A stretch of 64,000 bases of DNA, taken from positions 1 to 64,000 of the forward strand of contig JAZRVH010000025.1 of the NCBI GenBank assembly GCA_045598965.1. Reading direction: 5' to 3'. Each line of letters starts with the position of its first letter. Position 1 is the stretch's first letter. The notes beneath the pieces were generated by a model. The model saw only the letters and a program-made list of their open reading frames with translations. It was not told the DNA's origin and did no database searches. This DNA comes from RGIG426 sp045598965 (lineage in GTDB: Bacteria > Bacillota > Clostridia > Oscillospirales > Acutalibacteraceae). Below, piece by piece: positions 41,211 to 48,384 of the stretch. Both the position numbers and the translations under genes were made by a program.

Positions 41211-41684
41211 ATGGATAAGTTATTGACTATTTTGAATGACAACGCACGTCTCTCTAACGCCCAAATTGCGGCGATGCTCGGCACGACCGAGGAGGATGTC
41301 GCCAAGAAAATTGCAAAGCTGGAGGCGGACGGCGTGCTCCGTGGCTATAAGGCGGTGGTGGATTGGGATCGTACTGACCGGGATTATGTGACGGCCATTA
41401 TCGAATTGCGAGTGACGCCCAAGCGTGACCGTGGATTTGAGGAGCTGGCAGAGACGATTATGCGGTTCGACGAGGTAGAAAACGTCTATTTGATGTCCGG
41501 CGGCTACGATTTTTCTATTGTGGTGCGGGGCAAGACGTTCCAGGAGATTGCCATGTTTGTGGCTCGGCGTCTCGCTACTCTTGATTCGGTGGTGTCCACC
41601 ACGACGCATTTTGTTTTGCGTCGCTATAAAGAACGTGATGTCCAATTCCTCGGCGAGCAAAAGGACGAGAGAGGGGCTTTTTAA
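41211..41684 (+). CDS. Lrp/AsnC-family regulator
   Basis: A 157-residue Lrp/AsnC protein: N-terminal winged helix (MDKLLTILNDNARLSNAQIAAMLGTTEEDVAKKIAKLEADGVLRGYKAVVDW) and a C-terminal RAM effector domain (TAIIELRVTPKRDRGFEELAETIMRFDEVENVYLMSGGYDFSIVVRG). Such proteins sense amino acids. Its stop shares a base with the start of the aminotransferase gene, suggesting it regulates that amino-acid function or its own operon. Confidence 0.93.
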   Translation: MDKLLTILNDNARLSNAQIAAMLGTTEEDVAKKIAKLEADGVLRGYKAVVDWDRTDRDYVTAIIELRVTPKRDRGFEELAETIMRFDEVENVYLMSGGYDFSIVVRGKTFQEIAMFVARRLATLDSVVSTTTHFVLRRYKERDVQFLGEQKDERGAF

Positions 41685-42856
41685 TGGAGTATACATCCTT
41701 GCTGAATCCGGAACTGTCGGCGTTGCCCCCTTCCGGAATTCGCCGCTTTTTTGACTTGGCGAGCGAGGTGGAAGATGTCATTTCTCTGACTATCGGAGAA
41801 CCGGATTTTTCTACCCCGTGGCATATCTGTCAATGCGGTATCGAAACCCTTGAAAAGGGAAAAACGTGGTATTCTCCCAATGCGGGATTTACAAAGCTGC
41901 GGGAATCCACTGCCAATTACTTAAAACGTCGCTTTGACGTGACCTATGACCCCAAAACCGAAGTAATGATCACGGTGGGGGGGAGTGAAGCTATCGACAA
42001 TGCCTTTCGTGCGGTGATTTGCCCGGGGGATGAGGTGCTGATTCCTTCCCCTTGCTTCGTGTGCTATGCACCGCTGGCAAAGCTTTGCGGCGGCGTTCCC
42101 GTGTCGCTTGTAACGAAGGAGGAGGATGAATTCCGTCTGACTCCCGAAGCTCTGAAAGCCGCTATTACCGACAAAACAAAGTTGCTTGTGTTGCCGTTCC
42201 CGAATAACCCCACCGGTGCTGTTATGCGTCGTGAGCATTTGGAGGCGATTGCCGATATTTTGCGTGACACGAACATTCTTGTGTTGTCCGATGAAATTTA
42301 CGGCGAATTGACCTACGGAGGAACTCCGCACGTCAGTATTGCGTCGCTTCCCGGTATGTGGGAGCGTACCATTCTCGTCAGCGGATTTTCCAAAGCATTT
42401 GCCATGACCGGCTGGCGTCTCGGCTATGCGTGTGCCCCTGCTCCTATTCTGAAACAAATGCTCAAGCTCCATCAATATGCGATTATGTGTGCCCCCACAA
42501 CCGCACAGCATGCGGCGATTGAGGCACTGGACAACGGAACGGAAGACGTGGAAAAAATGCGTGCTGAATACGACAAGCGTCGCCGTCTTATTGTGGACGA
42601 GCTTCGCCGTATGGGGCTTTCCTGTTTCGAGCCGGAGGGTGCGTTTTATGTGTTCCCGTGTGTGGCTTCTACGGGACTTTCTTCGGAAGAATTCTGTGAG
42701 CGACTGCTTCGAGAAAAGCAGGTTGCTGTGGTGCCCGGCACGGCATTCGGTGAATGCGGCGAGGGCTTTGTACGCATCTCGTACTGTTATTCGGTATCGC
42801 ATATCTGCGAGGCGACCAAACGGATGCGTGAGTTTATTGAGGAGTTGAAAAAATGA
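41684..42856 (+). CDS. Class I/II pyridoxal-phosphate aminotransferase
   Basis: A 390-residue fold-type I aminotransferase close to aspartate/aromatic enzymes (PatA/AspC-like). Visible: GEPDFSTPWHI, WYSPNAGFTKLRE, VTVGGSEAIDNAFRA for cofactor phosphate, PNNPTGAVM with the Asn, LSDEIYGELTY with the pyridine Asp, SGFSKAFAMTGWRLGY with the PLP lysine, and FVRISYC with the carboxylate Arg. The ATG overlaps the stop of the Lrp gene (TAATG), and the following ispE overlaps in ATGA. Substrate cannot be fixed. Confidence 0.93.
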   Translation: MEYTSLLNPELSALPPSGIRRFFDLASEVEDVISLTIGEPDFSTPWHICQCGIETLEKGKTWYSPNAGFTKLRESTANYLKRRFDVTYDPKTEVMITVGGSEAIDNAFRAVICPGDEVLIPSPCFVCYAPLAKLCGGVPVSLVTKEEDEFRLTPEALKAAITDKTKLLVLPFPNNPTGAVMRREHLEAIADILRDTNILVLSDEIYGELTYGGTPHVSIASLPGMWERTILVSGFSKAFAMTGWRLGYACAPAPILKQMLKLHQYAIMCAPTTAQHAAIEALDNGTEDVEKMRAEYDKRRRLIVDELRRMGLSCFEPEGAFYVFPCVASTGLSSEEFCERLLREKQVAVVPGTAFGECGEGFVRISYCYSVSHICEATKRMREFIEELKK

Positions 42857-43722
42857 AGCGTTTGACTCTGTCCGCACCGGCGAAAATCAATTTAACGCTG
42901 GATGTGGTCGGCAAGCGTGAGGATAACTATCATCTTATTCGTACCGTGATGCAAACGGTGACCTTGTCGGACACCGTTACGGTTACAAGAGTGGATGAAC
43001 CGGGTATCTTTTTGCGTCTTTCGGACAAATCGTTGCCGACTGATCGCCGTAACACGGCGTATGCCGCCGCAAAAGCGTTTTGGAACGCTTTGCCGGAGAG
43101 TGACCGTGTGGGCGGAATTGATATTTACATAGATAAAAAAATCCCCCAACAAGCCGGACTTGCCGGCGGAAGTGCGGATGCCGCCGCCGTTTTGCGAGGG
43201 CTTAACCACTTGTGGGATGAACCGTTTTCTATCGGTGCCCTTTGTGTGTTTGCGGTCTCCATCGGTGCCGATGTGCCTTTTTGCGTCCGTGGAGGAGCGG
43301 CCCTTGCTACCGGTATCGGCGAAGTGTTGGAGCCGGTAAAAAGTCTTGCAGACGACTTGTTTGTGGTGATTTGCAAGCCGGAGGTATCCGTCTCCACTGC
43401 TGATGCCTACGCCGCTGTTGATGCCTATGAGGGCGACGGCGTACTGTCTGATGAGGTGGGGCTGCTTGCCGCTCTTGAAGCGGAGGATGTCGCAACGGTG
43501 GGAGAAAAGCTGCATAACGTGTTCGAAAAAGTGCTGAATCTCCCGCAGGTCAACAGTATTTGTGAAAAAATGCGGGAGTTTGCTCCGCTTGGTTGTCAAA
43601 TGAGCGGTAGCGGCTCGGCAGTTTATGCCCTGTTCAAAAACGAGACGGATGCCCGTGCGTGCCGTGAGGCGTTGCGGGATTTCGGGACGGTCTATCTCTG
43701 TCGTCCGCTGTCTAATGAGTGA
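42853..43722 (+). CDS. ispE: 4-diphosphocytidyl-2-C-methyl-D-erythritol kinase
   Basis: IspE, 289 residues, a GHMP kinase of the non-mevalonate isoprenoid pathway. The start LSAPAKINLTLDVVGKREDNYHLIRTVMQTV includes catalytic Lys; the ATP-binding loop PQQAGLAGGSADAAAVLRGL and the C-terminal MSGSGSAVYALF are intact. Overlaps the aminotransferase stop by 4 nt. Confidence 0.96.
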   Translation: MKRLTLSAPAKINLTLDVVGKREDNYHLIRTVMQTVTLSDTVTVTRVDEPGIFLRLSDKSLPTDRRNTAYAAAKAFWNALPESDRVGGIDIYIDKKIPQQAGLAGGSADAAAVLRGLNHLWDEPFSIGALCVFAVSIGADVPFCVRGGAALATGIGEVLEPVKSLADDLFVVICKPEVSVSTADAYAAVDAYEGDGVLSDEVGLLAALEAEDVATVGEKLHNVFEKVLNLPQVNSICEKMREFAPLGCQMSGSGSAVYALFKNETDARACREALRDFGTVYLCRPLSNE

Positions 43723-43730
43723 GGATAGTT

Positions 43731-44285
43731 ATGGAAAACGAAAAAAATGTGCCGATAGCCACGGCAACAACGGTTTATACTATGCCGGTGTATCGTGCGG
43801 TGGTTCGGCTACAGCAACGTCTTGACCCGAAAGCGGCATCGCTTAAACGGTTGTATATCGGAATGGGTGCTGTTTGTCTTGCGATTGCGGCGGGACTGCT
43901 TGCCACCAACTTTACCCAGTTTTTTGCAGTGCTTCCCTATGTGGCGGCATTCGGACTTGTGGGTGCATTTTCGCTGACAACAGGCCTCAACACCGATAAG
44001 GTGTTGGCAAAACGGTATGCAAAAAATAACCGTAAACGCCAAAACGTAACCTATGCGTTTTATGAGGAGTATATGAGCCAGATTGACCCCGCTTGCGGCG
44101 AAAACAAGATTTTGTTTGTCGAGTTTACGGCGATATATCAAATGGGTGGATTTTGGTTTTTGTTTTCCGGTCAAAACGGGGTAACGGTGGTGGACACCTC
44201 CTATTTTGATAAAGAGACGAAAAACAAAATCAAGGACAACATCCGCACCAAAAGCCGCTTGACGTTTGAAAAGGTTGAGCTGTAA
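43731..44285 (+). CDS. Unknown membrane protein, YcxB-like
   Basis: A 184-residue protein of unknown function. A soluble head is followed by two membrane helices (LYIGMGAVCLAIAAGLLATN and FFAVLPYVAAFGLVGAFSLTT, about 44-89). The C-terminal half, with KILFVEFTAIYQMGGFWFLFSGQNGVTVVDTSYFDKETKNKIKDNI, resembles the PH-like end of YcxB-type proteins; this is a weak match by eye. It is 8 nt after ispE and 12 nt before the tRNA gene, so it is the last protein of the operon. Confidence 0.7.
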   Translation: MENEKNVPIATATTVYTMPVYRAVVRLQQRLDPKAASLKRLYIGMGAVCLAIAAGLLATNFTQFFAVLPYVAAFGLVGAFSLTTGLNTDKVLAKRYAKNNRKRQNVTYAFYEEYMSQIDPACGENKILFVEFTAIYQMGGFWFLFSGQNGVTVVDTSYFDKETKNKIKDNIRTKSRLTFEKVEL

Positions 44286-44297
44286 AAAGACCTACCC

Positions 44298-44372
44298 ACC
44301 TCCTTAGTTAAATGGATATAACAAACCCCTCCTAAGGGTTAGTTATCGGTTCGATTCCGGTAGGGGGTGCCA
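44298..44372 (+). tRNA. tRNA-Arg (CCT), CCA encoded
   Basis: A 75-nt cloverleaf: acceptor ACCTCCT/AGGGGGT with one G-U pair, D arm GTTA...TAAC, anticodon stem AACCC/GGGTT around CTCCTAA giving anticodon CCT (Arg), T arm ATCGG-TTCGATT-CCGGT, discriminator G and encoded CCA. It sits 12 nt after a protein gene and is followed by a terminator, so it is probably cut from the obg operon transcript. Confidence 0.95.
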
Positions 44373-44374
44373 TG

Positions 44375-44406
44375 AAAAAGCCTCGTTCTTTGAACGAGGC
44401 TTTTTC
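44375..44406 (+). terminator. Terminator after tRNA-Arg
   Basis: A 14-bp stem AAAAGCCTCGTTC/GAACGAGGCTTTT with a three-base loop and flanking A and T runs; could work in both directions. Confidence 0.88.
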
Positions 44407-44412
44407 AACGAT

Positions 44413-44466
44413 ATACATCCACTTTGTGGATGTATGATATGCCTGCGGCGTGTGATATGCCTGCGG
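44413..44466. repeat. Palindrome plus 14-nt direct repeat
   Basis: ATACATCCA/TGGATGTAT (44413-44435) is followed by TGATATGCCTGCGG at 44435-44448 and again at 44453-44466. Probably a dispersed intergenic repeat. A separate hairpin CCGTCTG/CAGACGG with CTTTTT lies at about 44525-44556 and looks like a + strand terminator. Confidence 0.6.
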
Positions 44467-44588
44467 ACAAAGCCGATAGTTCACTAAAATGGATTGTGCT
44501 ATTTCGTAGTATACTCACAAGAAACCGTCTGCCGTTTTTGACAGACGGCTTTTTGCTTTTTTGCAATATCTCTTAGTTTTTTACTTCG

Positions 44589-44617
44589 TTCGACACAAAA
44601 TGTAGAATAGTGTCGAT
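44589..44617. promoter_or_regulatory. Inverted Spo0A-like box pair upstream of spo0A
   Basis: TTCGACA (44589-44595), a perfect reverse 0A box, and TGTCGAT (44611-44617), with 15 bp between. They lie about 50 bp before the -35 element. The geometry is repeated exactly at 44782-44810. Confidence 0.6.
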
Positions 44618-44667
44618 AGAAAATGACAAAATATGGAAAAAATATCAAAAAATACCTGTGCCAACTC

Positions 44668-44696
44668 TTGCAATTATTGCCAAAATATGGTAAATT
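44668..44696 (+). promoter_or_regulatory. Promoter of spo0A
   Basis: TTGCAA (44668-44673), 17-bp spacer ending ATATGG, TAAATT (44691-44696), leaving a leader of about 170 nt. Confidence 0.6.
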
Positions 44697-44781
44697 ATAC
44701 CTACGGACAACCCCTCGTGTCAAAGGGCACAATGTCCCGACAAAAACCGGGGATATTGGGCGACAAAAATCTTTGCAAAGC

Positions 44782-44810
44782 GTCGACACGGTTCTTTGCA
44801 GCGTGTCGAC
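44782..44810. promoter_or_regulatory. Second inverted Spo0A-like box pair in the spo0A leader
   Basis: GTCGACA (44782-44788) and TGTCGAC (44804-44810) with a 15-bp spacer, the same arrangement as the upstream pair, placed downstream of the predicted promoter. Suggests autoregulation by loop or roadblock. Confidence 0.55.
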
Positions 44811-44872
44811 GGGATTTGTCTTTATGCCACTTGATTTTGGCGGGGAAAGAAAAAGAATGGAGGTTAATTTTT

Positions 44873-45646
44873 GTGGAAACAACACGTAAAATATTGATAG
44901 CAGACAACAGCGACGGCTTTGGAAAACCGCTTGTCCGTTTGCTTTGTGAACGAGGCGGTGATGCCGAAACGGTGCCGAAAGACGGGCGACTTTTGTTGGA
45001 TGCGATTGTTCGCCGCCAGCCGGATGTGGTGGTGCTGGATATGTTTTTACCGCATCTGGATGCACTGGGAATACTGAATGCGTTGCCGACAGCGGGACTT
45101 TCTAAACGCCCGTGTATATTGGTGATGTTCGGTTTTGACAGCCCGGAATTGGAACGGGAGGTGTTGCTTGCCGGAGCGGATTATTTCTTTTTGCAACCGT
45201 TTGATTTAGGAGAAATGGCGACCCGTATTGAGGCGTTTTGCGGCAATGGCGATATGGCGACACGGCGGGTGCAGGCGGTGGTGAATAAACCGTCGACGTT
45301 GGAAATGCAGGTTACGGAAATGCTTCACCAAATCGGAGTGCCGGCACATATCAAAGGATATCAGTACTTGCGGGACGGCATTTTAATGGCGATTGAGGAT
45401 GAGGAGATAATCAACAGTATCACGAAACGTCTGTATCCGGCGGTGGCAAAGCGATTTAAGACCACGTCGAGCCGGGTGGAGCGTGCCATTCGCCACGCCA
45501 TTGAGGTGGCGTGGGATCGGGGCGATGTGGACGTTTTAGACCACTATTTTGGGTATACGGTCCACACGGAACGGGGCAAACCCACCAACAGCGAATTTAT
45601 CGCCATGATTGCGGATAATTTCCGCTTGCAGCTGCGGGCGATGTAA
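44873..45646 (+). CDS. spo0A: Spo0A homologue with degenerate receiver domain
   Basis: A 257-residue response regulator whose C-terminal domain is unmistakably Spo0A: VTEMLHQIGVPAHIKGYQYLRDGI, ITKRLYPAVAKRFKTTSSRVERAIRHAIEVAWDRG, and FGYTVHTERGKPTNSEFIAMIADNFRL. Spo0A is the master switch of sporulation. The N-terminal receiver keeps Asp11 and phospho-acceptor Asp56 (VVLDMFLPHLD), but the second acidic-pocket residue is Asn12, the switch Thr/Ser position is Phe86, and the invariant Lys is Gln108 (FFLQPFD instead of VVKPFD). Start is GTG 44873 with GGAGG upstream; the open frame to 44633 covers the promoter. Activity may not depend on normal phosphorelay. Confidence 0.9.
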   Translation: METTRKILIADNSDGFGKPLVRLLCERGGDAETVPKDGRLLLDAIVRRQPDVVVLDMFLPHLDALGILNALPTAGLSKRPCILVMFGFDSPELEREVLLAGADYFFLQPFDLGEMATRIEAFCGNGDMATRRVQAVVNKPSTLEMQVTEMLHQIGVPAHIKGYQYLRDGILMAIEDEEIINSITKRLYPAVAKRFKTTSSRVERAIRHAIEVAWDRGDVDVLDHYFGYTVHTERGKPTNSEFIAMIADNFRLQLRAM

Positions 45647-45658
45647 GGAAAAATTAAA

Positions 45659-45689
45659 AAAAGCCACCCGATTTTCGGGTGGCTTTTTG
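45659..45689 (+). terminator. Terminator after spo0A
   Basis: A 12-bp stem AAAGCCACCCGA/CGGGTGGCTTT with TTTT loop, then T-rich. Confidence 0.88.
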
Positions 45690-45768
45690 AGGTTGGGGGA
45701 ATACGGCGGCGAACCCACGGACCTGCCCTGCAAACACGGCGGGTGGCGGGGTGCGGCAAATGATAAAA

Positions 45769-45798
45769 CAGCCCCTCACGACTGTGGGGGGGCTGTGG
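45769..45798 (-). terminator. Minus-strand terminator of a tiny transcript
   Basis: On the minus strand ACAGCCCC...GGGGCTGT is followed by TTTTATC. It ends a short transcription unit that starts at the divergent promoter at 45930. Confidence 0.6.
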
Positions 45799-45844
45799 TG
45801 CTTATGTGTTTTCTGCTTCTTGTTCCAACGCACGGTAATCGACT

Positions 45845-45895
45845 TTACCACGGTTTGTCTATGGACGGGCAGCCCGTTTGGTTTTGAGTTTTCAT
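45845..45895 (-). CDS. 16-codon ORF under the divergent promoter, possibly frameshifted
   Basis: On the minus strand a perfect AGGAGG lies 7 nt before ATG 45895, which encodes the peptide MKTQNQTGCPSIDKPW and a stop. A second frame continues directly (GKVDYRALEQEAENT, ending at 45802), so a one-base change would give a protein of about 31 residues. The unit has its own promoter and terminator. It is either a very small peptide gene, a programmed frameshift, or a recent pseudogene. I do not recognise the product. Confidence 0.5.
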   Translation of the reverse strand: MKTQNQTGCPSIDKPW

Positions 45896-45929
45896 ATCTT
45901 TGCCTCCTCGGTGCACAGAAATCTTTTTT

Positions 45930-45958
45930 ATTTTAGCGAATTTTTCGCTAAAAGTCAA
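45930..45958 (-). promoter_or_regulatory. Minus-strand promoter of the tiny ORF with embedded operator
   Basis: On the minus strand TTGACT (45953-45958), 17-bp spacer, TAAAAT (45930-45935). The spacer is almost entirely the palindrome TTAGCGAA-TTTT-TCGCTAA. Confidence 0.65.
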
Positions 45959-45975
45959 TAGCGAAAAATTTTCTA
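45933..45975. promoter_or_regulatory. XRE operator: TAGCGAA palindrome and half-site
   Basis: TTTAGCGAA/TTCGCTAAA (45933-45952) covers the divergent promoter spacer; a further TAGCGAAAAATTTTCTA copy (45959-45975) lies before the -10 of the XRE gene. This fits binding by the adjacent XRE protein to control both directions. Confidence 0.6.
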
Positions 45976-45978
45976 AGG

Positions 45979-45984
45979 TATAAT
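45979..45984 (+). promoter_or_regulatory. -10 element of the XRE regulator gene
   Basis: TATAAT at 45979-45984, about 30 nt before the start codon. The -35 region is poor (TCAATA near 45956) and overlaps the TAGCGAA operator. Confidence 0.5.
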
Positions 45985-46015
45985 ACAATTATACCATTAG
46001 AAAGGAGTGGCGGAG

Positions 46016-46234
46016 TTGCCTTTGTATAAACGCATTCGTGATTTGCGTGAGGACAAAGATTTAACGCAGGCACAAATGGGAGAAATTTTGTCGTGTAGCC
46101 AGCGGGTTTACAGCAACTACGAACGGGGCGATATTGACATTCCTACGACGACACTTTTGAAATTAGCGGATTTTCACCAAGTTTCGGTAGACTATATTTT
46201 AGGGCGTACAGAAAACCCAAAAACAAACGAGTGA
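46016..46234 (+). CDS. Small XRE-family regulator
   Basis: A 72-residue helix-turn-helix protein: MPLYKRIRDLREDKDLTQAQMGEILSCSQRVYSNYERGDIDIPTTTLLKLADFHQVSVDYILGRTENP, a complete XRE domain and little else. TTG 46016 is the better start because AAAGGAG lies 8 nt upstream; the earlier GTG 46007 overlaps that site. TAGCGAA operators lie between it and a divergent tiny ORF. Likely a local repressor. Confidence 0.9.
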   Translation: MPLYKRIRDLREDKDLTQAQMGEILSCSQRVYSNYERGDIDIPTTTLLKLADFHQVSVDYILGRTENPKTNE

Positions 46235-46268
46235 CTCTCTCGGCAACGGTCGAGAGGGTTTTCTTTTG
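46231..46268 (+). terminator. Terminator after the XRE gene
   Basis: A stem ACTCTCTCG/CGAGAGGGT with GCAACGGT loop region and TTTTCTTTT; overlaps the stop codon. Confidence 0.75.
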
Positions 46269-46345
46269 TGCTTTTTTTCACATAATCTACTTTGTAACGC
46301 ATACACTATCGTATATGAATTTTTGGGAAAAACGAGGTGGGGACG

Positions 46346-47017
46346 ATGGAGGAAATCACCGTTTCGGGTTTATACAATCTGTCGCATACACGGGCGGCGG
46401 CATTGTTTTCTCGGGTGAAATATGCGTGGGCGATTTTAGACGATTTAGAGCCGTTTATTACGTTGCTTTGTAACTCTCTTCCGCCGGAGGAATTCGAACA
46501 GCGAGAGGCAGGCGTGTTTGTGGCACGGGATGCGATGGTGTCGGAAAACGCTGTGCTTTGTGCCCCGTCGATTGTCGACCACGAGGCGGAGCTTCGCACC
46601 GGAGCGTATTTGCGTGGCGGCGTTTTGGTGGGGAAAAATGCGGTGATAGGCAACAGCTGTGAAATCAAAAATGCATTACTGTTTGATGGTGTGCAAGTGC
46701 CGCATTTCAATTATGTAGGCGATTCAGTGCTCGGATATTATGCCCATTTGGGAGCGGGGGCGGTGACGTCCAACTTCAAAAGCGACGGCTCGTGTGTGAC
46801 CATTCACGTGGGGGATATTTGCTTTGATACCGGCCGCAAAAAAGTGGGGTCGTTTATCGGGGACAAAGCGGAAATCGGGTGCGGAGCTGTGCTTTGCCCC
46901 GGCACGGTGATTGGTCGCCGGGCGACGGTGTATCCCCAAAGCATGGTGCGAGGATATGTGCCGCCTGACCATATTTTTAAGGATGCCAACCGTGTGATAC
47001 GCAAACAGCTGCGATGA
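46346..47017 (+). CDS. Left-handed beta-helix acyl/nucleotidyl-transferase-like protein
   Basis: A 223-residue protein whose second half is built of hexapeptide repeats (VFVARDAMVSENAVLCAPSIVDHEAELRTGAYLRGGVLVGKNAVIGNSCEIKNALL), followed by VPHFNYVGDSVLGYYAHLGAGAVTSNFK, typical of the C-terminal acetyltransferase part of GlmU. The N-terminal uridylyltransferase domain is missing; instead there is a helical head of about 60 residues. It may acetylate or bind a sugar nucleotide, but the catalytic His cannot be placed with confidence. Start ATG 46346 with GAGGTGGGG upstream. Confidence 0.8.
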   Translation: MEEITVSGLYNLSHTRAAALFSRVKYAWAILDDLEPFITLLCNSLPPEEFEQREAGVFVARDAMVSENAVLCAPSIVDHEAELRTGAYLRGGVLVGKNAVIGNSCEIKNALLFDGVQVPHFNYVGDSVLGYYAHLGAGAVTSNFKSDGSCVTIHVGDICFDTGRKKVGSFIGDKAEIGCGAVLCPGTVIGRRATVYPQSMVRGYVPPDHIFKDANRVIRKQLR

Positions 47018-47056
47018 CAAAATTTACACTTTTGGTTGCAATTTATCGGCATAAGC

Positions 47057-47087
47057 AAAGCGTGGAGCATTGGCTTCACGCTTTTTC
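47057..47087 (+). terminator. Terminator after the hexapeptide-repeat gene
   Basis: AAAGCGTG/CACGCTTT stem with an inner AGC/GCT pair and TTTTT. Confidence 0.75.
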
Positions 47088-47130
47088 CTTTATTTTCATA
47101 AAATTTTTACAAATATATTAGGGAAATCCC

Positions 47131-47159
47131 TTGCAAAATTGACAGTTTTTTTGTATAAT
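47131..47159 (+). promoter_or_regulatory. Promoter of the CdaR-like gene
   Basis: TTGCAA (47131-47136), 17-bp spacer, TATAAT (47154-47159). Confidence 0.75.
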
Positions 47160-47218
47160 AGGACACAGATATGATATTTCACGGCGAAAAACTTTCTGAT
47201 ATGAAGGAGAGAACGCTT

Positions 47219-48304
47219 ATGTCGAACAGAGTATTTCAAGGAATTGTCCACCAAATGCGAGACGCCATTGATTGCACCATCGGTGTGGTTGATGAGTCGA
47301 CAACGATTATTGCATGCAGCGAATTGGACCGTATCGGTCAGCTCATGGGAGAATTGACGGCTGCCCATTTTGCTGAAACAGAGGCGTTTGTGTTCGGTGA
47401 CTGCACCTATAAATCTTTCGGTGCCCAATCCGGTGCCGGCTATATGGTGTTTGTGGAGGGAACGGACGAGCAGGCGAAAAAGTATGCCGATTTGCTTGCG
47501 ATTTCTCTCGGCGGCATCAAGCAATATTACGACGAAAAATACGACGGCGGCAACTTTGTCAAAAACGTGTTGTTAGACAACATTCTGCCGGGCGATATTT
47601 ATCTGAAAGCCCGTGAGCTTCATTTCAACAACGATGTGGAGCGAGTGGTGTTTGTGGTGCGTGTAACCGGCTCGACCGATGTGTCGGTGTTCGATGTGCT
47701 GCAAAATCTGTTCCCCGACAAAGGACGTGATTTTGTCATCAGCATCAACGAAACGGACATTGCTCTTGTGAAAGAGTTGCATAACGAGACGGAGCCGAAG
47801 GATTTGGAAAACCTTGCCCAATCCATTGTGGATACGTTGGGCAGCGAGTTCTATACGCATACGGTGGTGGGCATCGGCTCGGTGATTGAGGGAATGAAAG
47901 ACCTCGCCCGTTCGTTTAAGGAAGCCCAAACGGCGTTGGAGGTTGGCAAGGTGTTTGACACCGATACCAGCATCATCAGCTACGAAAATCTGGGAATTGC
48001 CCGCCTTATTTATCAGCTTCCCACCACGCTTTGCGATATGTTCCTGCGTGAGGTGTTCAAACGGGATTCTATTGATTCTTTGGATAATGAGACGCTGTTC
48101 ACTATCCAAAAATTCTTTGAAAACAACCTGAACGTCTCGGAGACGTCTCGTAAACTGTTTGTCCACCGCAACACGCTGGTGTATCGTTTGGAGAAAATCA
48201 AACGTATGACCGGACTGGATTTGCGTGAGTTTGAGGACGCCATCGTGTTCAAAGTGGCACTGATGGTTAAGAAATACTTAAACGCCAATCAGCCGAAACG
48301 CTGA
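47219..48304 (+). CDS. CdaR/PucR-type helix-turn-helix regulator
   Basis: A 361-residue regulator. The N-terminal part is a sugar-diacid/GAF-like sensor (MSNRVFQGIVHQMRDAIDCTIGVVDESTTIIACSELDRIG), the centre a GGDEF-like fold typical of CdaR proteins (ERVVFVVRVTGST..., TVVGIGSVIEGMKDLARSFKEAQTALEVG), and the C-terminus the PucR helix-turn-helix (FFENNLNVSETSRKLFVHRNTLVYRLEKIKRMTGLDLREFEDAIVFKVAL). Ligand unknown. ATG 47219 has AAGGAGAG upstream. It precedes the ftsEX operon; a weak hairpin (ACGCCGAC/GTCGGCGT, 48317-48343) separates them. Confidence 0.9.
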   Translation: MSNRVFQGIVHQMRDAIDCTIGVVDESTTIIACSELDRIGQLMGELTAAHFAETEAFVFGDCTYKSFGAQSGAGYMVFVEGTDEQAKKYADLLAISLGGIKQYYDEKYDGGNFVKNVLLDNILPGDIYLKARELHFNNDVERVVFVVRVTGSTDVSVFDVLQNLFPDKGRDFVISINETDIALVKELHNETEPKDLENLAQSIVDTLGSEFYTHTVVGIGSVIEGMKDLARSFKEAQTALEVGKVFDTDTSIISYENLGIARLIYQLPTTLCDMFLREVFKRDSIDSLDNETLFTIQKFFENNLNVSETSRKLFVHRNTLVYRLEKIKRMTGLDLREFEDAIVFKVALMVKKYLNANQPKR

Positions 48305-48384
48305 AAAAATTTCATTACGCCGACGGGGGAAACCTTGTCGGCGTGGTTCTTGTTATCTTTATGTTTCCGAAGGAGGCGAACGAC

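Noticed and set aside
45751..45936. A 61-codon + strand frame between spo0A and the XRE gene
   Set aside because: It lacks a ribosome site and runs antisense to a minus-strand unit with clear promoter, ribosome site and terminator.
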